From Primorskyibacter flagellatus (GTDB lineage Bacteria > Pseudomonadota > Alphaproteobacteria > Rhodobacterales > Rhodobacteraceae), in contig NZ_FWYD01000013.1 in assembly GCF_900176485.1 (NCBI RefSeq), positions 1 through 64,000 on the forward strand: 64,000 nucleotides of DNA, written 5' to 3'. Positions 54,651 through 63,923 of this stretch are shown here, in pieces; the stretch's first letter is position 1, and each line of letters begins with the position of its first letter. The notes beneath the pieces are model-generated. The model was not told where the DNA came from. It saw nothing but the letters and a program-made list of their open reading frames with translations, and searched no databases. The position numbers and the translations under genes are program-made.

Positions 54651-55763
54651 TCACGACACCCGTTCTTCGGTCTTGGGATCGAAGGCCACGGCCTTTTCCA
54701 TGTTGATCGCAAAGGGGAATGTCTGACCGGGATGCACATCCACATCGGCGCGGAAACGACCCGTCACCTCCTTGCCGCCGAGTTGGGTGCTGACGAACGT
54801 GTCGGACCCGGCAGGCTCGGTGATGTCGACATGGGCGTCGATGACATGCACCGACTGGCTGTTGCGGTCGGCGCCGTCGCGATCGGTGATGGCCTCGGGG
54901 CGCAGGCCCAGAATGATTTCGCGGCCATCGTGACGCTCAAAACCGCGTGCATCAGGGAAGGGCAGGGTGGCGTCCTGACCGTCGGCAAGTTTCGCCTTGG
55001 CCACGGCCTTGCCATTTTCGACCGCGATTTTCGCCGGAAACAGGTTCATCGACGGCGAGCCCATGAAGCCCGCGACGAACATGTTGGCGGGGTTGTCATA
55101 GACCTCTTTCGGGGTGCCAAGCTGCTGGACATGGCCGCCAAACATCACCGCGATACGGGTCGACAGGGTCAGCGCCTCGATCTGGTCATGGGTGACATAG
55201 ACGATGGTGGTCTTCAGCTTCTGATGCAGTTTCTTGATCTCGGTGCGCATGTCCACGCGCAGCTTGGCATCGAGGTTGGACAAGGGTTCGTCGAACAGGA
55301 ACACATCCGGATCGCGCACCAGTGCCCGACCCATGGCGACACGTTGGCGCTGGCCGCCCGACAACTGACCGGGTTTGCGGTCCAGCAGATGCTTGATCTG
55401 CAAGAGGTCGGCCACCTTGTTCATCGCCGTGTCGCGCTCTGGCTTGGGGACGCCGTGCATTTCCAGACCGAAAACGATGTTCTGCCCGACATTCATGTTG
55501 GGGTAGAGGGCATAGGACTGGAACACCATCGCGATGTTGCGATCCGCCGGACGGACCCCGGCCATTGACTGGCCCTTGATGGCAATGTCGCCGGTGGTGA
55601 TCTCCTCCAGCCCGGCGATCATGTTCAAAAGCGTGGACTTGCCGCAGCCGGAGGGACCGACCAGCACCAGAAACTCGCCTTCTTCGATCGAGATGTCGGT
55701 TTCATGCAGCACCTTGACCGCGCCGTAGGATTTGGTCGCGTTCTTGATATCGAGAAAACCCAT
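54651..55763 (-). CDS. sugar-type ABC transporter ATP-binding protein (UgpC/MsmK-like)
   Basis: 370 residues. Nucleotide-binding domain with Walker A GPSGCGKST, signature LSGGQRQRVAMGRALV, Walker B VFLFDEPLSNLD, and the long C-terminal regulatory domain (about 240-370) usual for CUT1 ATPases. It powers the importer formed by the permeases at 55768-56649 and 56649-57548 and the binding protein at 57609-58859. Confidence 0.95.
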   Translation of the reverse strand: MGFLDIKNATKSYGAVKVLHETDISIEEGEFLVLVGPSGCGKSTLLNMIAGLEEITTGDIAIKGQSMAGVRPADRNIAMVFQSYALYPNMNVGQNIVFGLEMHGVPKPERDTAMNKVADLLQIKHLLDRKPGQLSGGQRQRVAMGRALVRDPDVFLFDEPLSNLDAKLRVDMRTEIKKLHQKLKTTIVYVTHDQIEALTLSTRIAVMFGGHVQQLGTPKEVYDNPANMFVAGFMGSPSMNLFPAKIAVENGKAVAKAKLADGQDATLPFPDARGFERHDGREIILGLRPEAITDRDGADRNSQSVHVIDAHVDITEPAGSDTFVSTQLGGKEVTGRFRADVDVHPGQTFPFAINMEKAVAFDPKTEERVS

Positions 55764-55767
55764 CGGA

Positions 55768-56649
55768 TTATCCTTTCACAGATCCGGCCATCAGCCCGCG
55801 AACGAAGTAGCGGCCAGCGACGATATAGACGAGGAGGGTGGGCAGGGCGGCCATGATGGCGCCCGCGAAATGCACGTTGTATTCCTTCACACCCGTCGAG
55901 GATTGCACGAGATTGTTCAGCGCCACGGTCATCGGCTGGCTGTCGAAATCCGAGAACGAGGCCCCGAACAGGAAGTCGTTCCAGATATTGGTGAATTGCC
56001 AGATGACGCAGACCACGGCGATCGGCCCGGATGAGGGCAGCATGATGCGCCGGAAGATGGTGAAGAACCCCGCGCCGTCGATCATTGCCGCGCGCACCAG
56101 TTCGGTCGGGAATTGCTGGTAGTAGTTGCGGAAATACAGCGTCGAAAAGCCGATGCCGTAGACGAGGTGGACAAAGACCAGCCCCGGCACGGTGCCCGCA
56201 AGCCCGACAAGGCCCAGCATCCGCGCCATCGGGATCAGCACCATCTGGAACGGGATGAAGCAGCCGAACAGCAGCAGCCCGAAGATGATCGTATCGCCGC
56301 GGAACCGCCATTTGGTCAGCACATAGCCATTGAGCGCGCCCAGCACGGTCGAGATCGCAACCGCCGGGACCACCATGACGATGGAGTTCCAGAAAAACGG
56401 GCGCAGGCCGGTGGCCTCGACCCCGATCTGTGCCGTCGACCAGGCGCTTTTCCAGGGTGCCAGCGTCCAGACGTCGGGCAGGGCCATCATGCCCCCCGCT
56501 TGAATTTCACTAAGCGGTTTGAGCGAGTTGACCACCATCACATAAAGCGGCAGCAGGTAGTACAGGCAGAACAGCGCCAGAAGCGTGTAGATGACAAAGC
56601 GCGATCCGGCGCCGGTGCGGACCACGGTTGCGGTTGCATTGCTGGACAT
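55768..56649 (-). CDS. carbohydrate ABC transporter permease (MalG-like)
   Basis: 293 residues, about six membrane helices. It has the MalG-type EAA loop (QQFPTELVRAAMIDGAGFFTIFRRIMLPSSGP). Start at 56649 overlaps the stop of the upstream permease (TGATG). A frame open much farther upstream (to 57108) is a shadow. Confidence 0.93.
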   Translation of the reverse strand: MSSNATATVVRTGAGSRFVIYTLLALFCLYYLLPLYVMVVNSLKPLSEIQAGGMMALPDVWTLAPWKSAWSTAQIGVEATGLRPFFWNSIVMVVPAVAISTVLGALNGYVLTKWRFRGDTIIFGLLLFGCFIPFQMVLIPMARMLGLVGLAGTVPGLVFVHLVYGIGFSTLYFRNYYQQFPTELVRAAMIDGAGFFTIFRRIMLPSSGPIAVVCVIWQFTNIWNDFLFGASFSDFDSQPMTVALNNLVQSSTGVKEYNVHFAGAIMAALPTLLVYIVAGRYFVRGLMAGSVKG

Positions 56650-57548
56650 CACGACTTCTCCCGCAGTTCGGAGTAGATGTAGGGCACCATGATCGCGGCA
56701 ATCGCCATCAGCATGATCGTGGCCGAGGCCGCACCGATGCCCATCTGGTTGCGCGTGAACGTGTAGGAATACATGAAGGTGGCGGGGACTTCGGTGGACG
56801 TGCCCGGCCCGCCGCCTGTCAGGGCGATGACAAGGTCGTAGGACTTGATCGCCATATGCGCCAGAACCACGAAGGCCGACATGAAGGCGGGGCGCAGTTG
56901 CGGAATGACGATCCGGCGGTAAAGCGCGAAATTCGACGCCCCGTCGATCTGGGCGGCTTTCAGCACCTCGTTGTCGATGCCGCGCAGGCCCGCCAGAAAC
57001 ATCGCCATGACAAAGCCCGAGGTTTGCCAGACGGCCGCGATGACGATGGTATAGATCGCCATGTCGCCATCCTTGATCCAGTCGAAGGTGAAGCTTTCCC
57101 AGCCCCAACTGCGGATGACCGCCTGCAAACCGATGCCCGGATCAAGGAACCACTTCCACGCGGTCCCGGTGACGATGAACGACAGCGCCATCGGGTAGAG
57201 GTAAATGGTGCGGATGAAACCTTCTGCGCGGATTTTCTGATCCAGCAGGATCGCCAAGGCCAGCCCCAGTGCGCAGCAGATCACGATATACAGAGAGCCG
57301 AAAATCAACAGGTTGGTGATCGCCGTGTCCCAAGCGCGGATGCGGAACAGTTTGGAATAGTTTTCCCAGCCCACAAGGTCGAAAGAGGGCAGGATGCGGC
57401 TGTCGGTGAAGGACAGATAGAAGGTGAAGATGATGAAGCCGTAGACGAAAATCAGAACCATCGCCAGACTTGGACTGAGAACCAGTTTCGGCAACGCTTC
57501 ACGCAGCCAGTCATTGCCGCCGCGGCGGTTTCGGGCAACCTGTGCCAT
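56649..57548 (-). CDS. carbohydrate ABC transporter permease (MalF-like)
   Basis: 299 residues, about six membrane helices, EAA loop RGIDNEVLKAAQIDGASNFALYRRIVIPQLRP. GGAGA precedes the start. An UUCG-capped hairpin (57572-57595) lies between it and the binding-protein gene. Confidence 0.93.
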   Translation of the reverse strand: MAQVARNRRGGNDWLREALPKLVLSPSLAMVLIFVYGFIIFTFYLSFTDSRILPSFDLVGWENYSKLFRIRAWDTAITNLLIFGSLYIVICCALGLALAILLDQKIRAEGFIRTIYLYPMALSFIVTGTAWKWFLDPGIGLQAVIRSWGWESFTFDWIKDGDMAIYTIVIAAVWQTSGFVMAMFLAGLRGIDNEVLKAAQIDGASNFALYRRIVIPQLRPAFMSAFVVLAHMAIKSYDLVIALTGGGPGTSTEVPATFMYSYTFTRNQMGIGAASATIMLMAIAAIMVPYIYSELREKS

Positions 57549-57571
57549 GGCACGTCTCCAATTGATTGGAT

Positions 57572-57595
57572 GGGAAAGCGCCGAAGCGCTTTCCC
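57572..57595 (-). other. intercistronic UUCG hairpin
   Basis: Perfect 10-bp arms GGGAAAGCGC and GCGCTTTCCC. Read on the minus strand the loop is UUCG closed by C-G, the extra-stable tetraloop class. It follows the binding-protein gene and precedes the first permease gene, as in many importer operons where it stabilises the upstream message. Confidence 0.7.
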
Positions 57596-57608
57596 GCAGG
57601 CACGTCGA

Positions 57609-58859
57609 TTACTTCGAGATATCGACGGCTGTGACCAGTTCCTCTACCGCTGTCGCGGAGTCGAACTCGCCGTTGAAATGCGCGGTAATCACGTCATACA
57701 TGGCGTTCTTGACCGAGGCCGGGTTGGCATGGCCATGCCCCATCGAGCCAAGAAGGTTGCCGCTGGCATCGGCTGCCTTGAAGTCCTCGTAGGCGCGCTG
57801 GCCGCAAGCATCAAGCTCGCTTGCATCCAGATCTGTCCGCGCCGGAACAGAGCCTTTCACCTTGTTGAAGGCGATCTGGAATTCCGGCGACATGATGGCA
57901 TTGGCCAGTGCGGCCTGCTCGTCCGACACGCCTTCGCCCTGCGAGAACATGGCGAATTGGTCAGAGTTGAAGGTCACCTGATCCTGGCTGCCGGGGAAAC
58001 GGAAGCAGAGAAAATCCTCGCCGGGGACTTTGCCCGCGTTCAGGAATTCGCCCTTGGCCCAGTCGCCCATCAGCTGGAACGCCGCTTCCTTGTTGATCAC
58101 CATCGCGGTCGCAAGGTTCCAGTCTCGGCCCGAGAAGTTGTCATCGACAAAGCTGCGCAGCGTGGCCATGCGGTCGAAGACCTCTTTCATCTGATCGGAA
58201 CCGAGCGCCTCTGCGTCGAGGTCGATCATTGATGCCTGATAGAATTCCGGGCCGCCGACAGCCAGCACGACGCCGTCAAAGAAAGTGGCTTCCTGCCAGG
58301 CCTGACCCCCATGCGCGAGTGCCACGTATCCGGCATCCTTGGCCGCCTGAAGGGCCGCGACGAATTCGTTCCATGTCTGCGGCTCTTCCAGGCCAAGTTC
58401 GTCCATGATGGCCTTGTTCGCCCAGACCCAGTTGGTGGAATGCACGTTCACCGGGGCCGCGACCCACTGGCCGTCATAGGTCGAGAATTTCTGAAGCGCG
58501 GCGGGCACCACATCATTCCATCCGCCTTCTTCGGCGATGTCGTTGAGGTTGGCAAGCGCGCCTTCCTTGGCCCAGTCGGTGATGTCAAAGCCCAGCATCT
58601 GCACGGCTGTGGGCGGGTTGCCGGAGGTGACGCGCGCGCGCAGCACGGTCATTGCCTGCGTGCCGCCGCCACCGGCCACCGGCATGTCCTGCCAGCCGAT
58701 ATCCTGACCCGACAGATCGTCCTTCAGCACGTTCAGCGCCGAGGCTTCGCCACCGGATGTCCACCAGTGCAGCACTTCGACATCCGCCGCCTGCGCCATG
58801 CCGGCCGTGGCCAGAAACGCTGCGGCAAGTGCCGTTTTTCCACCAAAATATTTATGCAT
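57609..58859 (-). CDS. sugar ABC transporter substrate-binding protein
   Basis: 416 residues, CUT1-type periplasmic binding protein. Signal peptide ([14 protein letters not shown]), then [24 protein letters not shown], the start typical of glucose/mannose-type binding proteins of this family, plus [34 protein letters not shown]. The start at 58859 (MHKYFGGK) has GGGAGG upstream; seven more codons to 58880 are not supported. It is probably selective for a sugar or glycoside; exact ligand unknown. Confidence 0.93.
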   Translation of the reverse strand: MHKYFGGKTALAAAFLATAGMAQAADVEVLHWWTSGGEASALNVLKDDLSGQDIGWQDMPVAGGGGTQAMTVLRARVTSGNPPTAVQMLGFDITDWAKEGALANLNDIAEEGGWNDVVPAALQKFSTYDGQWVAAPVNVHSTNWVWANKAIMDELGLEEPQTWNEFVAALQAAKDAGYVALAHGGQAWQEATFFDGVVLAVGGPEFYQASMIDLDAEALGSDQMKEVFDRMATLRSFVDDNFSGRDWNLATAMVINKEAAFQLMGDWAKGEFLNAGKVPGEDFLCFRFPGSQDQVTFNSDQFAMFSQGEGVSDEQAALANAIMSPEFQIAFNKVKGSVPARTDLDASELDACGQRAYEDFKAADASGNLLGSMGHGHANPASVKNAMYDVITAHFNGEFDSATAVEELVTAVDISK

Positions 58860-58910
58860 TAGGTAACCTCCCATATTCACTTTTGTTTTCTGACGACCGC
58901 CGCGGCGGTG

Positions 58911-60437
58911 TCAGGCCGTCTTCACCCAAGGTGCCCTGCTGCGTCCGATGCGCATGACCAGTGATTTTACCTCAAGGAATTCTTCAAATCCGTAACGTCC
59001 GATCTCTCTCCCTTGTCCCGACTCCTTCATCCCGCCGAACGCAACTTCAGGAAATCCGTCCATCCATGTGTTGGTCCAGACCGTTCCCGCCTGCGCTTTG
59101 CGGGCAAAGGCAAGACAGGTGTGGACGTTTTCGCTCCAGACGCCCGCAGACAAACCGTAGGTCGAGTCATTTGTCAGAGCAACAGCTTCGTCGAAATCGC
59201 GGAATGTCAGTACGGTCAGGACAGGGCCGAAGACCTCCTCGCGGGCAATTGCCATGTCGGGCGTCACGCCGCGCACAATGGTTGGCTGGTAGAATTGATC
59301 GCCCAGCCCCGGCACATTCAGGATGCCGCCGCCCAGGCAGAGTTCGGCCCCCGCGTCGACGGCGTCCTTGACGTAGCCGTCGATCTTGGCCTGATGATCG
59401 GCGGTCACGATGGCCCCGACCTGGGTGTCAGGATGCATCGGATTGCCGAACACCACCTTGCGCGACAGGGCGACGACACGGGCTATGAAATCACCCGCGA
59501 TGTCTTCGTGCACGATGATCCGGCTGGATGAATTGCAGCACTGGCCGACGTTGAAATACACGCCGAAGGTCACGGCATCGGCAGCAGAGTCCAGTTCGGC
59601 ATCGGCAAAGATCACCTGCGGGTTCTTGCCGCCAAGCTCCAGCGCGACTTTCTTGAGCGTTTCGCCCGCCGATTTGGTGATCGTCTTGCCCACGGCGGTG
59701 GACCCGGTGAACGTCACCATGTCCACATCCCGGTGGGTGCTGAGCAGGCTGCCGACCGGCGTCCCGTAGCCCAGCACAATGTTGCAGACGCCGGCAGGCA
59801 GACCTGCCTCTTGCAGCATCTCGCCCAGCATGGCGGTGGTCGAGGGGGTCATTTCTGACGGTTTGACCACGCAGGTACATCCGGCGGCCAGCGCGAAGGG
59901 CAGTTTCTGGCTGAGGATCCAGAACGGAAAATTCCACGGCGTGATGATCGAGACAACGCCGATTGGCTCCTTGAGGACCATCCCGAGAATATCCTCGCCC
60001 AGCGTGTTGTGGCTGTCGCCATGAGACGTGCGGGCCAGCGAGGCCGCATAGCGCCACAGGTCCGCCGCGCCGCCGCATTCGCCGCGCGATTGCGAAATCG
60101 GTTTGCCGCTTTCCAGCGTTTCGATCACGGCGAGCCGCTCTTCGTTCTGTTCGATCAGGTCGGCGACCTTGTTCAGAACCGCCGCACGATCCTTGGCCGA
60201 CAGGCCGCTCCAGCGGCCATCGTCAAATGCGGTGCGGGCGGCGTTGATCGCGGCCTCGGCCTCGGCCTCTGACCCAACTGCGGCCTGACTGACAACAATG
60301 CCATGCGAGGGCGAGACGCGGTCCGATTTCCGGCCATCGGCGCTGTCGGTGAAGGTGCCGTTGATGAAATGCCGGGCCTGATAGGGCGTTTGCGGCATGT
60401 CGACGGTCTGTTCCGAAAGAATATTGAGATCCAGCAT
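58911..60437 (-). CDS. aldehyde dehydrogenase (betaine-aldehyde-dehydrogenase-like)
   Basis: 508 residues, NAD(P)-dependent aldehyde dehydrogenase. The catalytic Glu motif LELGGKNPQ and Cys motif FNVGQCCNSSSR are present; other signatures are ITPWNFPFWILSQKLPFALAAGCTCVVKPSE and EEVFGPVLTVLTF. It would oxidise the aldehyde made by a GMC enzyme to the acid. It starts 3 bases after the upstream stop; GGGAAG is upstream. Confidence 0.93.
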   Translation of the reverse strand: MLDLNILSEQTVDMPQTPYQARHFINGTFTDSADGRKSDRVSPSHGIVVSQAAVGSEAEAEAAINAARTAFDDGRWSGLSAKDRAAVLNKVADLIEQNEERLAVIETLESGKPISQSRGECGGAADLWRYAASLARTSHGDSHNTLGEDILGMVLKEPIGVVSIITPWNFPFWILSQKLPFALAAGCTCVVKPSEMTPSTTAMLGEMLQEAGLPAGVCNIVLGYGTPVGSLLSTHRDVDMVTFTGSTAVGKTITKSAGETLKKVALELGGKNPQVIFADAELDSAADAVTFGVYFNVGQCCNSSSRIIVHEDIAGDFIARVVALSRKVVFGNPMHPDTQVGAIVTADHQAKIDGYVKDAVDAGAELCLGGGILNVPGLGDQFYQPTIVRGVTPDMAIAREEVFGPVLTVLTFRDFDEAVALTNDSTYGLSAGVWSENVHTCLAFARKAQAGTVWTNTWMDGFPEVAFGGMKESGQGREIGRYGFEEFLEVKSLVMRIGRSRAPWVKTA

Positions 60438-60440
60438 GCG

Positions 60441-61208
60441 TTATCTTCCCGAGAAGTCTGGTTTGCGTTTGGCGCGAAAGGCGGCCACGCCCTCCGCCCG
60501 GTCCTCCGTCGCGGCGATTGCGGCGCTCCCCAAGGCTTCGACCATGGCGGCCCGGTCCTCGTCCTGCGCGGCGTGGATCATCGACTTTGCAATCTCGACC
60601 GCGCGGGGCGACAGGGTGATCGCGCGTTCCAGCAGCGTTTCCGCCACCGTGCGAGGATCAGGGTCCACAGCCGCGACAAAGCCGCAGGCCAGCGCACGGT
60701 CCGCCTTGATGCGGTTGCCGAACAGCGCCATTTCCTTGACCATCGGTTCCGGCAGCAGACGCAACAGACGTTGCGTGCCTGACCATCCGGGGACGATCCC
60801 GACGCCCGCTTCGGGCAGGGCGAGTGCGGCTTTGGGGGCCATCACGCGGATGTCGCAGGCGGCGGCAAGTTCCAGCCCGCCGCCAAAGGCATGGCCTTGC
60901 ATGGCCGCGACGGTGGGTTTTGACAGGCGCGCCAGCCGGTCGAATATCCGGTGGCCGTCGCGTACCCAGTGGCGGGCAAATTCGGCGGAGCCAAGATCGC
61001 CCCATCCGTTGATGTCGGCACCGGTGCAGAAAGCGCGGTCGCCCTCGGCGGTCAGGATTAGGGCGGCAATCGTGGTGTCCCGTTCGATCACCTCAAGATG
61101 CGCGGCCAGTTGGTCCAGCATCTGGACAGTAAAGGCGTTCATCTTGGCGGGATTGTCCAAGCGCAGCTCTGCGATTGCGCCGTGTTGGATGAGGTGAACG
61201 GTGCTCAT
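60441..61208 (-). CDS. enoyl-CoA hydratase/isomerase family protein
   Basis: 255 residues of the crotonase fold. The oxyanion-hole region GHAFGGGLELAAACDIRVM is followed by LPEAGVGIVPGWSGTQRLLRLLP. Both crotonase catalytic Glu positions (GGGLELA and LPEAGVG) are kept, compatible with hydratase activity. Start at 61208 overlaps the CoA-transferase stop. It acts on a CoA thioester, presumably produced by the CoA-transferase upstream. Confidence 0.9.
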   Translation of the reverse strand: MSTVHLIQHGAIAELRLDNPAKMNAFTVQMLDQLAAHLEVIERDTTIAALILTAEGDRAFCTGADINGWGDLGSAEFARHWVRDGHRIFDRLARLSKPTVAAMQGHAFGGGLELAAACDIRVMAPKAALALPEAGVGIVPGWSGTQRLLRLLPEPMVKEMALFGNRIKADRALACGFVAAVDPDPRTVAETLLERAITLSPRAVEIAKSMIHAAQDEDRAAMVEALGSAAIAATEDRAEGVAAFRAKRKPDFSGR

Positions 61209-62776
61209 TGCCCCCATCCCATCGGCGCATCCGCCAGCAGCGAGAGTGGCAACGTGATCGCATCCCCGGCAAGTGTCACGCGGCCGCCGGACGCTTCGAC
61301 AATGTCGCGCGCCGGATCAATACCGGGCATGATTTCGGTGGCGACCAGACCGGTTTCGCCAAGGCGCATGACGCAACGCTCTGTGATATAGAGAACCTCT
61401 TGTCCCAGCTTGCGGGCGCGGGCACCCGAGAAGGTCACATGTTCGACCGCTTCGACCATCTTGGTGAATTTGCCCGGTGCCTCGACCTTGATGCCTTGGT
61501 CGGACAGGGCAATCTGCGCGCCGGCCTCGAACCAGCCCGAGAACACGATTTTCTTCGCGCCAGAGGTGATGTCGACAAAGCCGCCACACCCCGCGGTGAG
61601 GTAAGGTTTCTTGCCCAGTTTCGAGACGTTGACATTGCCTTCCACATCCACCTCCAGGAAGGACAGGAAGGACACGTCAAAGCCGCCGCCCTGAAAATAG
61701 ATGAATTGCTGCGGGGAGGGCACGAAAGCGTCGGCATTCGATGCACAGCCAAAGGCGAAGCCGGTCAGGGGCACGCCGCCCACGGCACCTTGTTCCACCG
61801 CCCATGTCACCGCGTCAGGGTGGCCTTCTTCCAGCAGGATGCGCGGCACCATGGCACTGATCCCGAAGCCGAGATTTGCGGTCATGCCCGGCTTCAGCTC
61901 CATCGCGGCGCGGCGGGCGATGATCTTCTCGACACCGGGTTCGGCATACGCAAAACTGTCCCAAGGACGCATGACCTGACCGGAAATCGCCGGATCGTAG
62001 GGCGTTTCGCAGGTCTGTTTCTGATCGGGGTCGATGACGACCAGATCCACCAGATGCCCCGGCACCCGGACGTCATGCGGACGCAGCGAGCCGCGCTTGG
62101 TGACCTGGCTGACCTGCGCGATGACCAACCCGCCGTGATTGCGCACGCAGATCGCCTGTTCCAGCCCGCCCAGATATGCGCCTTCGTGTTCATAGGTCAG
62201 GTTGCCGTGTTCATCCGCAGTGGTGGCGCGCAGGATCGCCACGTTCGGCACGATATTGGGGAAGTGCAGCCAGGTGTCGCCATCGAACTCCACGCGCCTG
62301 ACGATCGGGGCCTCGGCGCCGCGGTCGTTCATCGCACAGCCTTCGCGGACCGGATCGACAAACGTGTCCATCCCCACCTTGGTCAGCACGCCGGGCCGGT
62401 TGGCCGCCGCTTCGCGGGTCATGTCGAACAGGATGCCGGAAGGCACGTTATAGGCAGCGACGCGGTTTTCGACCACCATGCGCCAGATCTCTGGCATCGG
62501 CTTTGACGACGGGCCGGACGGGTAGGAACCGCCCAGGATACGCGCCAAAAGCCCATCCTTGGCAATATGATCGACGCCTTTCACCCCGTACATGTCGCCC
62601 GCAGCAATCGGATGTATGCTGGTCAGGTTTGTCGGGTGGCCTTCGGCGTCGAAACGCGCGCCGAGCGCCTTCAACACCAGATCCGGGCATCCGAGGGCGG
62701 AGGAGGACGACACTGTCAGCGTGGCGCCGTCGGGGATTTTAGCGGCGGCATGTTCCGCGCTGGTGACCTTGGTCAT
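61205..62776 (-). CDS. acyl-CoA:acid CoA-transferase family I (YdiF-like)
   Basis: 523 residues: alpha and beta halves fused in one chain, as in YdiF-type propionate/acetate CoA-transferases. The catalytic Glu is E328 in the motif AVEQGAVGGVPLTGFAFG. Other signatures are PDGATLTVSSSSALGCPD in the first half and CGGFVDITSGAKKIVFSGWF in the second. It would transfer CoA to an acid made in this pathway. Its start overlaps the oxidoreductase stop (ATGA), so the first three genes are translationally coupled. Confidence 0.92.
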   Translation of the reverse strand: MTKVTSAEHAAAKIPDGATLTVSSSSALGCPDLVLKALGARFDAEGHPTNLTSIHPIAAGDMYGVKGVDHIAKDGLLARILGGSYPSGPSSKPMPEIWRMVVENRVAAYNVPSGILFDMTREAAANRPGVLTKVGMDTFVDPVREGCAMNDRGAEAPIVRRVEFDGDTWLHFPNIVPNVAILRATTADEHGNLTYEHEGAYLGGLEQAICVRNHGGLVIAQVSQVTKRGSLRPHDVRVPGHLVDLVVIDPDQKQTCETPYDPAISGQVMRPWDSFAYAEPGVEKIIARRAAMELKPGMTANLGFGISAMVPRILLEEGHPDAVTWAVEQGAVGGVPLTGFAFGCASNADAFVPSPQQFIYFQGGGFDVSFLSFLEVDVEGNVNVSKLGKKPYLTAGCGGFVDITSGAKKIVFSGWFEAGAQIALSDQGIKVEAPGKFTKMVEAVEHVTFSGARARKLGQEVLYITERCVMRLGETGLVATEIMPGIDPARDIVEASGGRVTLAGDAITLPLSLLADAPMGWGQ

Positions 62777-63777
62777 GCGATTTCCTCGTATTTCAGCGTC
62801 TGGCGTTGGCCAGTACGGGCGGAGGTACGAACGGCCATGGCGACCTGTAGCGATTTTATACCGTCCAGACCCGTGGCCGCAGGCGTGCCATCGCCTGCCA
62901 CGGCCTCACAGAACCGGCGTACGGATTCGTCGTAGAGGTTGTGGTTGTCGAACGGCACGGGTTTGCGTCCGGCGGCTGTGACCATTTCGATTTCGCCCTC
63001 CGGGTCCTGACCCATGACGCCCTTGGCAAAGATCGACCCCTCGGTTCCGTGTATTTCGATGCCCGACCCGGCGAAGGGGTGGGTGAAGCTTTCGTGGCTC
63101 ATCACCATCGCGCCCGACGGCATGGTCCAGACCGACATTGCCGAATCCTCGACCCCCTTGCCCATACCGGACACGCCCATCTGGGCCGCGACATCCTGTG
63201 GGTCTTCGCCGAGGATGAACCGCACGAGGTCGGCGTTATGCACAGTAATATCGGGGATCACCCCGCCGCCTGCGTCCGGATTGTCCAGCCGCCAGCCGCG
63301 CAGCCCTTCGGGCAGATGCACGGCATGAAACACGCGCATGGACAGAACCCGACCGATAGCATTGTCGCGGATCAGGGACCGGATCGCCCGGTGGCTTCCG
63401 GCGCAGCGCAGATGGTGGTTGGTCGCAAAGACGACACCGGCAGCCTTGGCCGCGCGTACCATCGCAGTTGCGCCCTCAATGGTGGTGGACAAGGGCTTTT
63501 CACACAAGACATGCTTGCCGGCGGCAATTGCTGCGATTGCTTGCGACTGGTGTTTTTCGTTCGTGGACGAAATGTAGACAGCGTCAATCGACGGGTCGCG
63601 CAACGCCTCATCCAAATCCGACGTGGCACCGGGGATATCGTTCTGTCGCGCATATTCCGCCGCGCGCTCCTGCGAGCCGCTGACAACCCAGGATACCCGA
63701 CCCGCGCCCTGCGCACGGATGGCGCCTATCATGTAGTCGCGTGCAATGGTGCTTGCGCCGATGAGTACCCAGTTCAC
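62773..63777 (-). CDS. Gfo/Idh/MocA-family oxidoreductase
   Basis: 334 residues, NAD(P)-dependent sugar/inositol-type dehydrogenase. N-terminal Rossmann start (VLIGASTIARDYMIGAI), then DAVYISSTNEKHQSQAIAAIAAGKHVLCEKPLSTT, the family EKP motif, and in the second half GGGVIPDITVHNADLVRFILGEDP. The ORF open from 63807 begins inside the operator; I favour the GTG at 63777, with GGGAGG 6 bases upstream. First gene of the LacI-controlled operon. It would oxidise or reduce a cyclic or open-chain polyol or sugar. Confidence 0.9.
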   Translation of the reverse strand: MNWVLIGASTIARDYMIGAIRAQGAGRVSWVVSGSQERAAEYARQNDIPGATSDLDEALRDPSIDAVYISSTNEKHQSQAIAAIAAGKHVLCEKPLSTTIEGATAMVRAAKAAGVVFATNHHLRCAGSHRAIRSLIRDNAIGRVLSMRVFHAVHLPEGLRGWRLDNPDAGGGVIPDITVHNADLVRFILGEDPQDVAAQMGVSGMGKGVEDSAMSVWTMPSGAMVMSHESFTHPFAGSGIEIHGTEGSIFAKGVMGQDPEGEIEMVTAAGRKPVPFDNHNLYDESVRRFCEAVAGDGTPAATGLDGIKSLQVAMAVRTSARTGQRQTLKYEEIA

Positions 63778-63794
63778 GATAGCCTCCCGCATTT

Positions 63795-63806
63795 TGGAAC
63801 GTTCCA
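63795..63806. promoter_or_regulatory. LacI-type operator, proximal
   Basis: TGGAACGTTCCA, perfect palindrome, 18 bases before the preferred start of the first operon gene. Identical to 63815-63826 and to the core of 49985-49998. Confidence 0.85.
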
Positions 63807-63814
63807 TAAGTTAG

Positions 63815-63826
63815 TGGAACGTTCCA
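63815..63826. promoter_or_regulatory. LacI-type operator, distal
   Basis: TGGAACGTTCCA, exact copy of the neighbour. Centre-to-centre distance is 20 bp, near two helical turns, so two dimers could sit on the same face of the DNA. Confidence 0.85.
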
Positions 63827-63923
63827 GTTTTAGTCAAGAGAGAATCTGATGCCACGCTAATCGGGTGCCGCAGGCTTGCGCGAGGCACTGTCGCGCTTGC
63901 TCAAGCTGTTTGCGAAGTCAGCC

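Noticed and set aside
55768-57108. 446-codon version of the MalG-like permease
   Set aside because: The extra N-terminal part is out of frame with the MalF-like gene that occupies the same DNA; the ATG at 56649 is at the stop of that gene.
56628-58232. 534-codon plus-strand frame
   Set aside because: Antisense to an ABC permease and the binding protein; both minus-strand genes are clear.
61208-62506. 432-codon plus-strand frame
   Set aside because: Antisense to the CoA-transferase gene, which has the catalytic Glu motif.
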